From the NCBI GenBank assembly GCA_003230535.1, contig QIEW01000001.1, positions 1 to 9,575 on the forward strand: a stretch of 9,575 nucleotides of DNA, written 5' to 3'. The translations under genes and the position numbers were made by a program. Below, one piece after another: positions 1 to 6,206 of the stretch. Under the pieces are notes generated by a model. It was not told where the DNA came from. It searched no databases and saw only the letters and a list, made by a program, of their open reading frames with translations. The first letter of the stretch is position 1. Each line of letters starts with the position of its first letter. The DNA comes from a bacterium (GTDB taxonomy: Bacteria > SZUA-182 > SZUA-191).

Positions 1-1
1 A

Positions 2-592
2 ATTCAACAGCCGCCCGCGGGCGGTAATGCCGACGATTATGTGAGTTGGGCGCTGGAGATTACCAACATTCTGGCGGCCTATTGTTATCCAGCCGCTCAA
101 GGTCCGGGCACAGTGGATGTGGTAATTCTGGCGGATGAGAGCGTCACCGGATCGGAAATCCCCAGTTCCCATGCGATGTCCGGAACAAACACATCTGTCA
201 CAGCGAACAAGCTAATCGACTCGGGCGCTGATTTCACCGCTTCGGGCGATCCGGTTAGGGTTGGCGATATCGCCAAAAATACCAGCCAAGGCGCCGAAAC
301 CACCGTGACCGGCATTGTCAGCGCCACCGAATTGACATTAGCGGCTGATATATTTACCGCTACGCCGCAAAATTATGAGATTGTATCCCTGACAGTTCAG
401 GTCGATGAATATATTGATACTTTGCGGCCGGTTACCGCATCGCTGGTGCGGATTCTAGCTCCGACAAAATTGACCCAGGCCGTCACCATGACAGTTTCGG
501 GGTCGGTAGATACTGCTGAAATATCTGCGGATATTCAGGCATACATGAATAATCTAAAGCCGGATGAGACGCGCTATTTTCCTCGCAAATAA
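2..592 (+). CDS. Baseplate J-like protein, 5' end outside window
   Basis: This is the C-terminal portion of a Mu gp47/P2 gpJ-type baseplate wedge protein. The reading frame is open from the first bases. A GTG at 41 is internal, because the residues before it (PPAGGNADDYV) continue directly into SWALEITNI, the family's typical 'P-GG-DY-WALE' block, followed by GPGTVDVVILADE. Near the end, YIDTLRPVTASLVRILAPT matches the usual 'YID-RPVTA-V-V-AP' segment. Between these blocks (about 161-382) is an extra segment of some 74 residues containing TSVTANKLIDSGADF and VGDIAKNT, absent from ordinary baseplate J proteins. The frame stops at 590-592, just where the family normally has a last segment of about 45 residues. 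That segment exists in the -1 frame (next entry). The family assignment is confident; whether the frameshift is real is unknown. Confidence 0.85.
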   Translation: MQQPPAGGNADDYVSWALEITNILAAYCYPAAQGPGTVDVVILADESVTGSEIPSSHAMSGTNTSVTANKLIDSGADFTASGDPVRVGDIAKNTSQGAETTVTGIVSATELTLAADIFTATPQNYEIVSLTVQVDEYIDTLRPVTASLVRILAPTKLTQAVTMTVSGSVDTAEISADIQAYMNNLKPDETRYFPRK

Positions 593-711
593 TGTCCCTG
601 GCGATTCAAGCGGGGGCGGATAATGCTTCGGTTAGTGTCCCTGCGGCGGATGTAGTCCCGGGAGAGTATGAAATGATCCGACCTGGAACAATCGCGGTCA
701 CAATGATTTAG
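577..711 (+). pseudogene. Out-of-frame C-terminal tail of the baseplate J-like gene
   Basis: In the -1 frame relative to the baseplate J gene, the DNA from the T run at 577-580 to the TAG at 709-711 encodes SSQIMSLAIQAGADNASVSV followed by PAADVVPGEYEMIRPGTIAV. This looks like the normal end of baseplate J proteins: an S-Q-I helix, a conserved PAADV, then an acidic GE and a short 'GTI' strand. Adding one T to the run at 577-580 would join it to the upstream frame as ...ETRYFSSQI.... The alternative is a separate 39-codon gene starting at the ATG at 592, which overlaps the upstream stop as TAATG. A third option is -1 ribosomal slippage on TTT, but the following codon re-pairs poorly. I favour a deletion or a sequencing error. 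Confidence 0.7.
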
Positions 712-722
712 GAGTTTTCAAA

Positions 723-1304
723 ATGGGCATTGTCACTCAAGGAATAGGAACATCGCCCGCCACCAGAGGCTTTGGTGTCGGCTATGAAAATGCTCTTTTC
801 CTCGCCGATTGGGGGATTTTGGAACGTCTGTTTCCTATAGATTTGGGGGATGATTGGCGTAAGGATTTGCAGCTGGAAGAGACAGAAATTGAAAAAGCTG
901 AAATCAGCGCTCAGGAATTATTGGAAGAAATATTCCCAGATACCACCAATCTTCTGATCGCCGATTGGGAACGCGTCTGCGGGATAACCCCCGGGGAAAC
1001 TGACACCCTGGCGGGAAGACGCAGCAGGGTCATTCAGCAGCTACAATCCCAGGGCAGCTTGAGCCGCGCTCATTTCATTGCATTAGCGGCGATCCTGGGA
1101 TTTACGATTATTATCACCGAAAATATTCCATTCATGGCCGGCTGGGCGAAAGCTAAAAATGAACTATTTTTTCCGGAAATAACCTGGGTTTGGAATGTCG
1201 ATGTCCAGAGTAATGATACGGTGGTGGAAGAAGCGATGCTCGAAGAGGTAATCGCACAGCTAAAACCTGCCCACACTGAGGTTTATTTCACGTATCAATA
1301 CTAA
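723..1304 (+). CDS. YmfQ/Mu gp48-type baseplate protein (DUF2313)
   Basis: The 193-residue product fits the family of Mu gp48 and E. coli YmfQ, small baseplate components encoded right after baseplate J. Diagnostic blocks are a polar helix (DDWRKDLQLEETEIEKAE, about 44-61), then ELLEEIFPDTTNLLIADWER (65-84), an arginine pair with RSRVIQQLQSQG (99-111), SRAHFIALAAILGF (114-127), and the closing KPAHTEVYFTYQY (181-193). The family's 'PDWER', 'FI-LA-LG' and 'PAHT' motifs are all visible. The first 25 or so residues are a glycine-rich extension before the usual family start. The ATG at 723 has GGAG at 711-714 with good spacing. Gene order behind baseplate J supports the call. Length is normal and the frame looks intact. 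Confidence 0.88.
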   Translation: MGIVTQGIGTSPATRGFGVGYENALFLADWGILERLFPIDLGDDWRKDLQLEETEIEKAEISAQELLEEIFPDTTNLLIADWERVCGITPGETDTLAGRRSRVIQQLQSQGSLSRAHFIALAAILGFTIIITENIPFMAGWAKAKNELFFPEITWVWNVDVQSNDTVVEEAMLEEVIAQLKPAHTEVYFTYQY

Positions 1305-1334
1305 CCCAAATCTTGGGAACCCGAATAATTCGGG
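1305..1334 (+). other. Twin short hairpins before the collar gene cluster
   Basis: Immediately after the stop at 1304 are two perfect small stem-loops separated by AA. The first is CCCAA-ATC-TTGGG (1305-1317), the second CCCGAA-TAA-TTCGGG (1320-1334). No T-run follows, so they do not look like an intrinsic terminator. The only Shine-Dalgarno-like bases for the ATG at 1344 (GGGA, 1332-1335) lie in the 3' arm of the second stem. The structure could therefore damp initiation or mark an mRNA processing point; that role is inference. Confidence 0.45.
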
Positions 1335-1343
1335 ATCATAAAT

Positions 1344-1934
1344 ATGGCTAAAACTCTTTTCACAGAAGGTAATCCCGCTCAAGGGATTTCGGGAACCAGG
1401 GTTGTTGCCGCCTGGCTGAATAAAATGTTTGGGACGGATGGGCACCGGCATGACGGCCTGGACGAGGATGGCCAGGCCCCTGATATAAGCCATGTCGGCG
1501 AGATACTGATGTTTGCCGGGGCGTCAATTCCCAGTGCATGGCTGCTCTGTGATGGAGCGGCGGTTAGCCGGACAACTTATGCGGCGCTATTTGCCGTCAT
1601 TGGCGCCACCTTCGGTAATGGGAACGGCTCGACAACATTCAATCTGCCGGGCTTGCGGGGACGATCCCCAATTGGAACCGGCCAGGGCTCGGGACTTTCA
1701 AACCGTAACCTCGGTGACTCCGCCGGAGAAGAAGACCATACACTGACGGAAGCCGAAATGCCCGCCCATACCCACGGGTGGTCTTCTTTGGGCACCGGTA
1801 TTGATACTGGCTCCGGGTGGCCATATGGAGCGCAGGGTGGAACCGTAGGAATTAATCTCTCAAAAACAGGCGGTGGGCGTGCCCACAATAATATGCAACC
1901 ATTTCTGGCGGTTAATTTCGCCATAAAATATTAA
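1344..1934 (+). CDS. Phage tail collar-domain protein, paralogue 1
   Basis: The 196-residue protein has the phage tail collar domain (Pfam Collar, as in microcystin-dependent-protein-like proteins and short tail fibres). An N-terminal module (WLNKMFG, then the His/Asp-rich GHRHDGLDEDGQAPD, about 24-47) leads into GEILMFAGASIPSAWLLCDG (52-71). The collar core follows: SRTTYAALFAVIGATFGNGN, then STTFNLPGLRGRSPIG (96-111). A variable loop region (about 145-178) separates HTLTEAEMPAHTH (132-144) from the conserved end HNNMQPFLAVNFAIKY. The loop is glycine-rich and differs completely between the three paralogues, suggesting a binding tip. Such proteins sit at the distal tail as fibre or tip parts. 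There is only a weak ribosome site (GGGA, within a hairpin). It is the first of three tandem copies. Confidence 0.88.
   Translation: MAKTLFTEGNPAQGISGTRVVAAWLNKMFGTDGHRHDGLDEDGQAPDISHVGEILMFAGASIPSAWLLCDGAAVSRTTYAALFAVIGATFGNGNGSTTFNLPGLRGRSPIGTGQGSGLSNRNLGDSAGEEDHTLTEAEMPAHTHGWSSLGTGIDTGSGWPYGAQGGTVGINLSKTGGGRAHNNMQPFLAVNFAIKY
1566..1687 (+). repeat. Near-identical collar-core repeat shared with 2161-2282
   Basis: By direct comparison, 1566-1687 in collar gene 1 and 2161-2282 in collar gene 2 differ only in a six-base island (GCCACC versus ATCAAC), about 3 mismatches in 122 bases. The flanking parts of the two genes are much more diverged, including at silent positions. The repeat encodes the collar core. 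Its sharp edges look like recent recombination or gene conversion rather than uniform conservation. Confidence 0.85.
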
Positions 1935-1938
1935 AATT

Positions 1939-2517
1939 ATGCCTAAAACAAATTTTATTCAAGGTAACCCTAATACTAAGAAAATTGGAACAACAATCCT
2001 TGGGACGTGGCTAAACAAAGTCTTTGGAGTAGATGGGCATGTACATAACGGTGTTGATGATGACGGCCATGTATCGGATGCCCATCTTGTCGCCGAGGTT
2101 ATATTTTTTGCGGGCTCAAGTTTACCGGCCGGATTTCTGCTCTGTGACGGCGCGGCGGTCAGCCGGACAACTTATGCGGCGCTATTTGCCGTCATTGGCA
2201 TCAACTTCGGTAATGGGAACGGCTCGACAACATTCAATCTGCCGGGCTTGCGGGGACGATCCCCAATTGGAACCGGCCAGGGGCCGAGCCTGACAAATCG
2301 TATTCTTGGGGAAAAAAATGGAAAGGAATATCATCAACTAACAGAACCTGAAATGCCCGCTCATACCCATGATTTGGGTAGAGATGAACGGGCTAAAAAC
2401 GGAAATGTATCAGTATATGAAGCTGGAAGCACACTTTTTTCGACCTCTACCGGCGGGGATCAACCTCATAATAATATGCAACCCTTCCTGGCGGTTAATT
2501 TCGCTATAAAATACTAA
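1939..2517 (+). CDS. Phage tail collar-domain protein, paralogue 2
   Basis: This is the second tandem collar-domain protein, 192 residues, with the same architecture as its upstream neighbour: TWLNKVFGVDGHVHNGVDDD at the N-terminus, FLLCDGAAVSRTTYAALFAV, STTFNLPGLRGRSPIGTGQG, EMPAHTHD, and the shared end HNNMQPFLAVNFAIKY. The variable region (about 145-175, including RDERAKNGNVSVYEAG) is unrelated to that of paralogue 1, whereas the DNA of the collar core is almost identical to it. The gene starts 4 bases after the previous stop. The ATG at 1939 has an A/T-rich leader and no visible Shine-Dalgarno, so translation probably depends on coupling to paralogue 1. The likely role is an alternative or additional receptor-contacting tip protein. 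Confidence 0.87.
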   Translation: MPKTNFIQGNPNTKKIGTTILGTWLNKVFGVDGHVHNGVDDDGHVSDAHLVAEVIFFAGSSLPAGFLLCDGAAVSRTTYAALFAVIGINFGNGNGSTTFNLPGLRGRSPIGTGQGPSLTNRILGEKNGKEYHQLTEPEMPAHTHDLGRDERAKNGNVSVYEAGSTLFSTSTGGDQPHNNMQPFLAVNFAIKY

Positions 2518-2522
2518 ATACA

Positions 2523-3071
2523 ATGGCTAAAACAGTTTTTTCGGATAATGTAACAATAATTAATGCGGACTGGCTAAACAAGGTTTTCGATCACGCTCAC
2601 GACGGTGTAGATGATGACGGTCATGCGCCGGATGCTCACCGCACAGGCGAAATCATCATGTATGCCTGGTCAAGTCTGCCGTCCGGGTTTCTGCTTTGTG
2701 ACGGCTCGGCGGTCAGCCGGACTACTTATGCGGCCTTGTTCGCAATAATCAGCACCACCTATGGGGTCGGGAACGGCTCGACCACATTCAATCTGCCGGA
2801 TTTACGGGGGCGATGCCCTGTTGGAGTCGGCCGGGGCTCGGGATTAAGAGGCCGTAACTTGGGCGACTCTGCCGGAGAGGAAGACCATACACTGACGGAA
2901 GCCGAAATGCCCGCCCATAAACATTCCGTGCATGAACACAGTAATTCAGAGCAAGAAATTTTACGGCCTTCAAGGAAAGGTTATGGGGCTACTTCCGGTT
3001 CCTCTGGCGGCGGGCAACCACATAACAATATGCAGCCGTTTCTAGCTATCTATGCGCTAATCAGAACATGA
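2523..3071 (+). CDS. Phage tail collar-domain protein, paralogue 3
   Basis: The third tandem collar-domain protein, 182 residues, is the most diverged. It keeps ADWLNKVFDHAHDGVDDDGH at the N-terminus (shorter by about 15 residues), GFLLCDGSAVSRTTYAALFA, GNGSTTFNLPDLRGRCPVG, and HTLTEAEMPAHKH. Its tip region is histidine-, serine- and charge-rich (HEHSNSEQEILRPSRKGYG), and it ends HNNMQPFLAIYALIRT rather than NFAIKY. It begins 5 bases after the preceding stop, again with no Shine-Dalgarno before the ATG at 2523. Its core DNA has drifted from copies 1 and 2, but 2865-2919 is near-identical to copy 1, pointing to later exchange. It probably forms an adhesin-type tail tip. Confidence 0.86.
   Translation: MAKTVFSDNVTIINADWLNKVFDHAHDGVDDDGHAPDAHRTGEIIMYAWSSLPSGFLLCDGSAVSRTTYAALFAIISTTYGVGNGSTTFNLPDLRGRCPVGVGRGSGLRGRNLGDSAGEEDHTLTEAEMPAHKHSVHEHSNSEQEILRPSRKGYGATSGSSGGGQPHNNMQPFLAIYALIRT
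2865..2919 (+). repeat. Repeat shared by collar genes 3 and 1 (1716-1770)
   Basis: The 55 bases at 2865-2919 match 1716-1770 in collar gene 1 at about 53 positions, encoding DSAGEEDHTLTEAEMPAH. Collar gene 2 is clearly different in the same place (it encodes EKNGKEYHQLTEPEMPAH). Copy 1 is thus closest to copy 2 in the core and closest to copy 3 in this later block. Confidence 0.8.
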
Positions 3072-3080
3072 GGAAATATC

Positions 3081-4199
3081 ATGAGTTTTAAGTCATCCGA
3101 TACATTATTTGGCGGGGAACTTGACCGCATGACATCTATCCGCACACAATCACATCTTATTTTCGCACCGAACGGCGATCTCTATGCGGTTATTCAGCGG
3201 GGGAATGTGGGCTCCGCCGGAGAAACAGGATTGATCATCATGAAATCCACCGATGAGGGCGCTACTTGGACATTTGTGTTTCAATTATTTTCAGGTTCAG
3301 ATTTGAGCGGCTCAATAATTCTGTCCCAGAATTTCAATATGTATATAGTGGCAGGCACTCTGTTAGACACGGCCGCAGCCAGCCATGATTTTGCATTTTG
3401 GAAGCTGACCTGGAACGGGAGCGCCTGGACTGTCGGGTCATTAACTTTAATTGCCAATGCCTCGGCTACAGAATCGTATAGCCATCCGGTTATTGCCCAG
3501 GATTCCAGTGGCACACTCTGGGCGGCGGCTCGTTTTTTTGACTCCACCAACTATGTGGTGAAAGTTTTTTATTCCACCGATGAGGGCGCTACCTGGAGTG
3601 ATTCGACTCAGATGTTCGGCTCTTCCTCCACAGATACCCAGAAGTATCCTCATTTCGCCATTAATAACGGGAATAAATTAGGACTCCTGGTGATGGATGA
3701 ACTAAAACTGAAGTGGTATGTCCGTAACGATTCTGATTCGGAGACGGCAGCCTGGTCTGCCGCTGTGGATGTAGATGATTCTGAAGTTGGGTCATATCCG
3801 TATCATTACACGACCTTTACAGATCGTGCGGGAGATGTTCACCTGGTTTATCAGCTTTTAGGCGGCGGCGATAAATATTACCGGAAATATTCAGGCGGCG
3901 TATGGGGTGCCAGGGAGACCTGGTCTACATTGGGGTCATATCAGGATGTATATGCGATTGGGGATATCATATACGCCGTCGGCACAAACAACAATCAATT
4001 ATTCCTAAAAAAACGTGTAAACGGGTCATGGTTAGGCTTCCGAAACATATATTCAGGCGATAACACAAGACGCCCAAAAATCGCTAAGCAACACCTCAAC
4101 GAAATACATATTATCTGGCAGGAAAACTCCTTATCGCCATTTGTAATTCGTTACGGAATATATAAAAAAGGCGGCAAACTAGTCATTCAGGGAGGATAA
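3081..4199 (+). CDS. Sialidase-like BNR/Asp-box beta-propeller tail protein
   Basis: The 372-residue product shows two perfect Asp-boxes, STDEGATW, at about 56-63 and 165-172, each ending a propeller blade. Weaker blade-like units recur elsewhere, such as DSSGTLWAAARF, RAGDVHLVYQLL and LNEIHIIWQEN. This is the fold of sialidases and BNR-repeat proteins, and in phage tails it is used for carbohydrate binding. I cannot identify a catalytic Arg triad with confidence, so enzymatic activity is not claimed. There is no signal peptide, as expected for a virion protein. The ATG at 3081 has GAGGAAA just upstream, in contrast to the leaderless-looking collar genes before it. It is probably a receptor-binding or capsule-binding tail component. 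Confidence 0.78.
   Translation: MSFKSSDTLFGGELDRMTSIRTQSHLIFAPNGDLYAVIQRGNVGSAGETGLIIMKSTDEGATWTFVFQLFSGSDLSGSIILSQNFNMYIVAGTLLDTAAASHDFAFWKLTWNGSAWTVGSLTLIANASATESYSHPVIAQDSSGTLWAAARFFDSTNYVVKVFYSTDEGATWSDSTQMFGSSSTDTQKYPHFAINNGNKLGLLVMDELKLKWYVRNDSDSETAAWSAAVDVDDSEVGSYPYHYTTFTDRAGDVHLVYQLLGGGDKYYRKYSGGVWGARETWSTLGSYQDVYAIGDIIYAVGTNNNQLFLKKRVNGSWLGFRNIYSGDNTRRPKIAKQHLNEIHIIWQENSLSPFVIRYGIYKKGGKLVIQGG
3246..3270 (+). repeat. Asp-box DNA repeat, second copy at 3573-3597
   Basis: The 25 bases at 3246-3270 recur at 3573-3597 with a single difference (T versus C in the codon before the Trp codon). Both encode STDEGATW plus the first base or so beyond. Near-perfect DNA identity, including silent positions, between blades whose surroundings are diverged suggests recent blade duplication or exchange within the propeller gene. 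Confidence 0.8.
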
Positions 4200-4201
4200 A
4201 A

Positions 4202-4834
4202 ATGAATATCTATAAACCAAGCCAAGCTTACTATGGACTTTTTATTACTTCAGATCCCGATACTGGGGATGCTTTGGACGCCGATAGTCTCCCGACCGCT
4301 ACCGCTGTAAAAAACGGTGTCGATGACGGAAGTTTCACGCTGACGGTCGCCAATATCGACACGGGCCGCTACAAAATCACCGGTACGATCCCCGCAGGTT
4401 ATGTGGCCGGAAACGTGGTACAAATCGTTGTCTCCGCCACTGTGGTCGGTGTCGCTGGGAAAGCGGTCGTAGACCGTTTCGGGATCGATACCAAGCTGGC
4501 CAGCGAAGTGAAAAATGATATTCTGGTTGATCCGGCGACCGACAAAATTGACGGGTCTAACCTGGATGCGGCGGTATCGGCCGTCAAAACCAAGACAGAT
4601 AATCTGCCCGCCAATCCGGCTTCAGAAACTACACTAAATTCTGTAGGCGTTATCTGTACCGAAAACAGGCGGTTGGTGAAAAACAAAATGACAATCAATT
4701 CAGCCACCAAGAAGCTGGAACTATGGAATGATTCCGGATCAGCGCTATTATATTCATGGCCGCTAACCGACATAGACGGCGGCGCAATCAGTTTACCATC
4801 CGGCTACCCCGCTAATCGAGGGATACCAAGCTAA
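4202..4834 (+). CDS. Phage tail accessory protein, Ig-like plus linker
   Basis: The 210-residue protein has no named family that I can state with certainty, but its style is common in phage tail clusters. Residues 1 to about 95 form a beta-sandwich-like unit (YGLFITSDPDTGDALDADSL, GRYKITGTIPAGYVAGNVVQ, VVDRFGIDTKLASEV) resembling the N-terminal Ig-like part of baseplate-upper or fibre proteins. This is followed by a helical linker with the recurrent phage phrase AVSAVKTKTDNLPANPASE. The last 60 residues (TINSATKKLELWNDSGSALL onward) look like a small strand-rich tip. A strong GGAGG precedes the ATG at 4202, 2 bases after the previous stop codon. Its stop overlaps the next start by one base, so the two are translationally coupled. 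A structural role is inferred. Confidence 0.65.
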   Translation: MNIYKPSQAYYGLFITSDPDTGDALDADSLPTATAVKNGVDDGSFTLTVANIDTGRYKITGTIPAGYVAGNVVQIVVSATVVGVAGKAVVDRFGIDTKLASEVKNDILVDPATDKIDGSNLDAAVSAVKTKTDNLPANPASETTLNSVGVICTENRRLVKNKMTINSATKKLELWNDSGSALLYSWPLTDIDGGAISLPSGYPANRGIPS

Positions 4835-5211
4835 TGGCTGAACTACTCGTGAAGGCGATAGATGCTACCCATCCCGATCCGGTGAAAGACAAGCAGGGCT
4901 GCTACAAGCGTGGGGACGTGGTGGTAGCTATGCCGGACGGGCATAAGTGGGGGAAGGAGGAGCGGTTACCAAAATTTGTGATTGTTAAAATCCCTGATCT
5001 GTCCATAGCAAGCGCCCAAAAATATATTCAGGAAGAAGTAGATGGCAAGGGTGAGCCAATTACTCGCCGGCTGTTTCAGGTTGAAATTGACAAAACTCCA
5101 CTGGAACTGAGAAATGAACTGGAGACTAAAGGGGAAGCAATGGTTCTCTGGAATAATATCAAAGGATTTGTGAAAGACAAAGTAACCGGAGCGCCGGAAA
5201 CTTTGTCTTGA
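4834..5211 (+). CDS. Conserved small phage tail-region protein, function unknown
   Basis: The 125-residue protein has a compact first half: LLVKAIDATHPDPVKDKQGC, then YKRGDVVVAMPDGHKWGKEE, then a strand 'KFVIVKIPDLS'. This 'KRGD-V-MPDGH-WG-EE' pattern recurs in prophage tail regions of anaerobic bacteria without a known role. The second half is charged and probably helical (ELRNELETKGEAMVLWNNIK). There is no signal peptide, membrane segment or catalytic motif. The start at 4834 overlaps the previous stop (TAATG), with GAGGGA about ten bases upstream, indicating coupling to the Ig-like protein. It may be a structural adaptor or a virion-associated protein. Confidence 0.7.
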   Translation: MAELLVKAIDATHPDPVKDKQGCYKRGDVVVAMPDGHKWGKEERLPKFVIVKIPDLSIASAQKYIQEEVDGKGEPITRRLFQVEIDKTPLELRNELETKGEAMVLWNNIKGFVKDKVTGAPETLS

Positions 5212-5223
5212 CAGGAATAAGAA

Positions 5224-6180
5224 ATGGCCGCAGAAGTAATAAAAACAGTCAAATCCTCGGGTGGAGACTACACCTCTCTCTCCGCCTGGGAAGCTGGAGA
5301 ACAAGGGGATTTGCCTACCCTTGACGAAATCCACATAGCCGAGTGCTATAATTTCGAGGATACAGTAACTGTTCTGCTCAGCGGCTGGACAACAGATGCT
5401 ACCCGCTACATCGAAATACGGACGCCGGCCAGTGAACGACACGACGGGACGCCAGGGACAGGATATAGACTGGCTGTTTCCAGTTATGCGATTAGAACTT
5501 ATGAGGATTATGTGAGGATTTATGGCATTGAAGCTTCGATGCCCAGTCAAAACAACTATCTCATGTATATCCATACGGCGGCTGCCGGTGAAATTCGTGT
5601 TGCGTATTGTCTTCTGCATGGCGGAGCAAGAGGCATAGATGATCGCTCAGGTGGGAGTGGGCATTATTTTTACAATAATATTATTTTCGATTGCCTGCAA
5701 GGAATCGTGTCAAACGGAAGTAATTCTACGTACATCTACAATAATACTATTGTAGATGCAGAACGTGGGCTGTATATGCTTGGTACAGCCACAAACAAGA
5801 TTGCCAAAAACAATCTGGTCGATAACCCCTCGATAGAAGCCTATGCGGGAGTATTCGATCCCACGTCAGACTACAATGCTTCCAGCACTTCTGACACGAC
5901 CGGAGGAGCGAATGATCGAGCCAGCCAGACGTTCACCTTCGCCAATGCTGCCGGAAACGACTATCATTTAGCTTCGAACGATGCCGGCGCCAAGGATTAT
6001 GGGGTCTCTGACCCTGGATCAGGTCTGTTCTCTGATGATATTGACGGGGACACCAGAAGCGGGAGTTGGGATATCGGGGCTGATGAATATGTTTCGGGAG
6101 GGCCGACTATCTTCCCCGATATGTGGCACCCGAAAACAGAAAGCCCATACCCCGAAAAAATAGAAGTAGTTGGATATTAA
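5224..6180 (+). CDS. Right-handed beta-helix (pectate-lyase-fold) tail protein
   Basis: The 318-residue protein begins with an N-terminal cap (GGDYTSLSAWEAGEQGDLPT) and enters short coil repeats typical of parallel beta-helices: YFYNNIIFDC (148-157), YIYNNTIVDAERGL (170-183) and IAKNNLVDN (193-201), with stacked Asn pairs. It ends with the frequent beta-helix C-terminal signature GSWDIGADEY (280-289) and a 30-residue proline-rich tail. The fold is used by phage tailspikes to bind or cleave surface polysaccharide. No catalytic residues can be assigned, so depolymerase activity is only a possibility. The ATG at 5224 has AGGA upstream at usable spacing. The lack of a secretion signal and the position among tail genes favour a virion adhesin or spike over a secreted enzyme. 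Confidence 0.75.
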   Translation: MAAEVIKTVKSSGGDYTSLSAWEAGEQGDLPTLDEIHIAECYNFEDTVTVLLSGWTTDATRYIEIRTPASERHDGTPGTGYRLAVSSYAIRTYEDYVRIYGIEASMPSQNNYLMYIHTAAAGEIRVAYCLLHGGARGIDDRSGGSGHYFYNNIIFDCLQGIVSNGSNSTYIYNNTIVDAERGLYMLGTATNKIAKNNLVDNPSIEAYAGVFDPTSDYNASSTSDTTGGANDRASQTFTFANAAGNDYHLASNDAGAKDYGVSDPGSGLFSDDIDGDTRSGSWDIGADEYVSGGPTIFPDMWHPKTESPYPEKIEVVGY

Positions 6181-6206
6181 AAATAACAGTAGAAAGGAGA
6201 AAAGAA

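Noticed and set aside
577-583. Programmed -1 frameshift heptamer in baseplate J
   Set aside because: T TTT CCT re-pairs well only in the P site; the A-site codon does not fit, and no convincing stimulatory structure is seen. A plain indel is simpler.
1770-3060. Diversity-generating retroelement variable regions in the collar tips
   Set aside because: The tip differences are not adenine-focused substitutions in a constant frame but unrelated sequences of different length, and no template repeat or reverse transcriptase is in the window.
4966-5619. A long minus-strand open frame of 217 codons
   Set aside because: It runs antisense across two well-supported plus-strand genes and the short gap between them, and its protein shows no recognisable family or ribosome site.
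6123-6206. Upstream start (ATG 6123) for the gene ending at 6653
   Set aside because: It would overlap the beta-helix gene by nearly 60 bases and lacks a ribosome site; the ATG at 6207 has a clear AGGAG.
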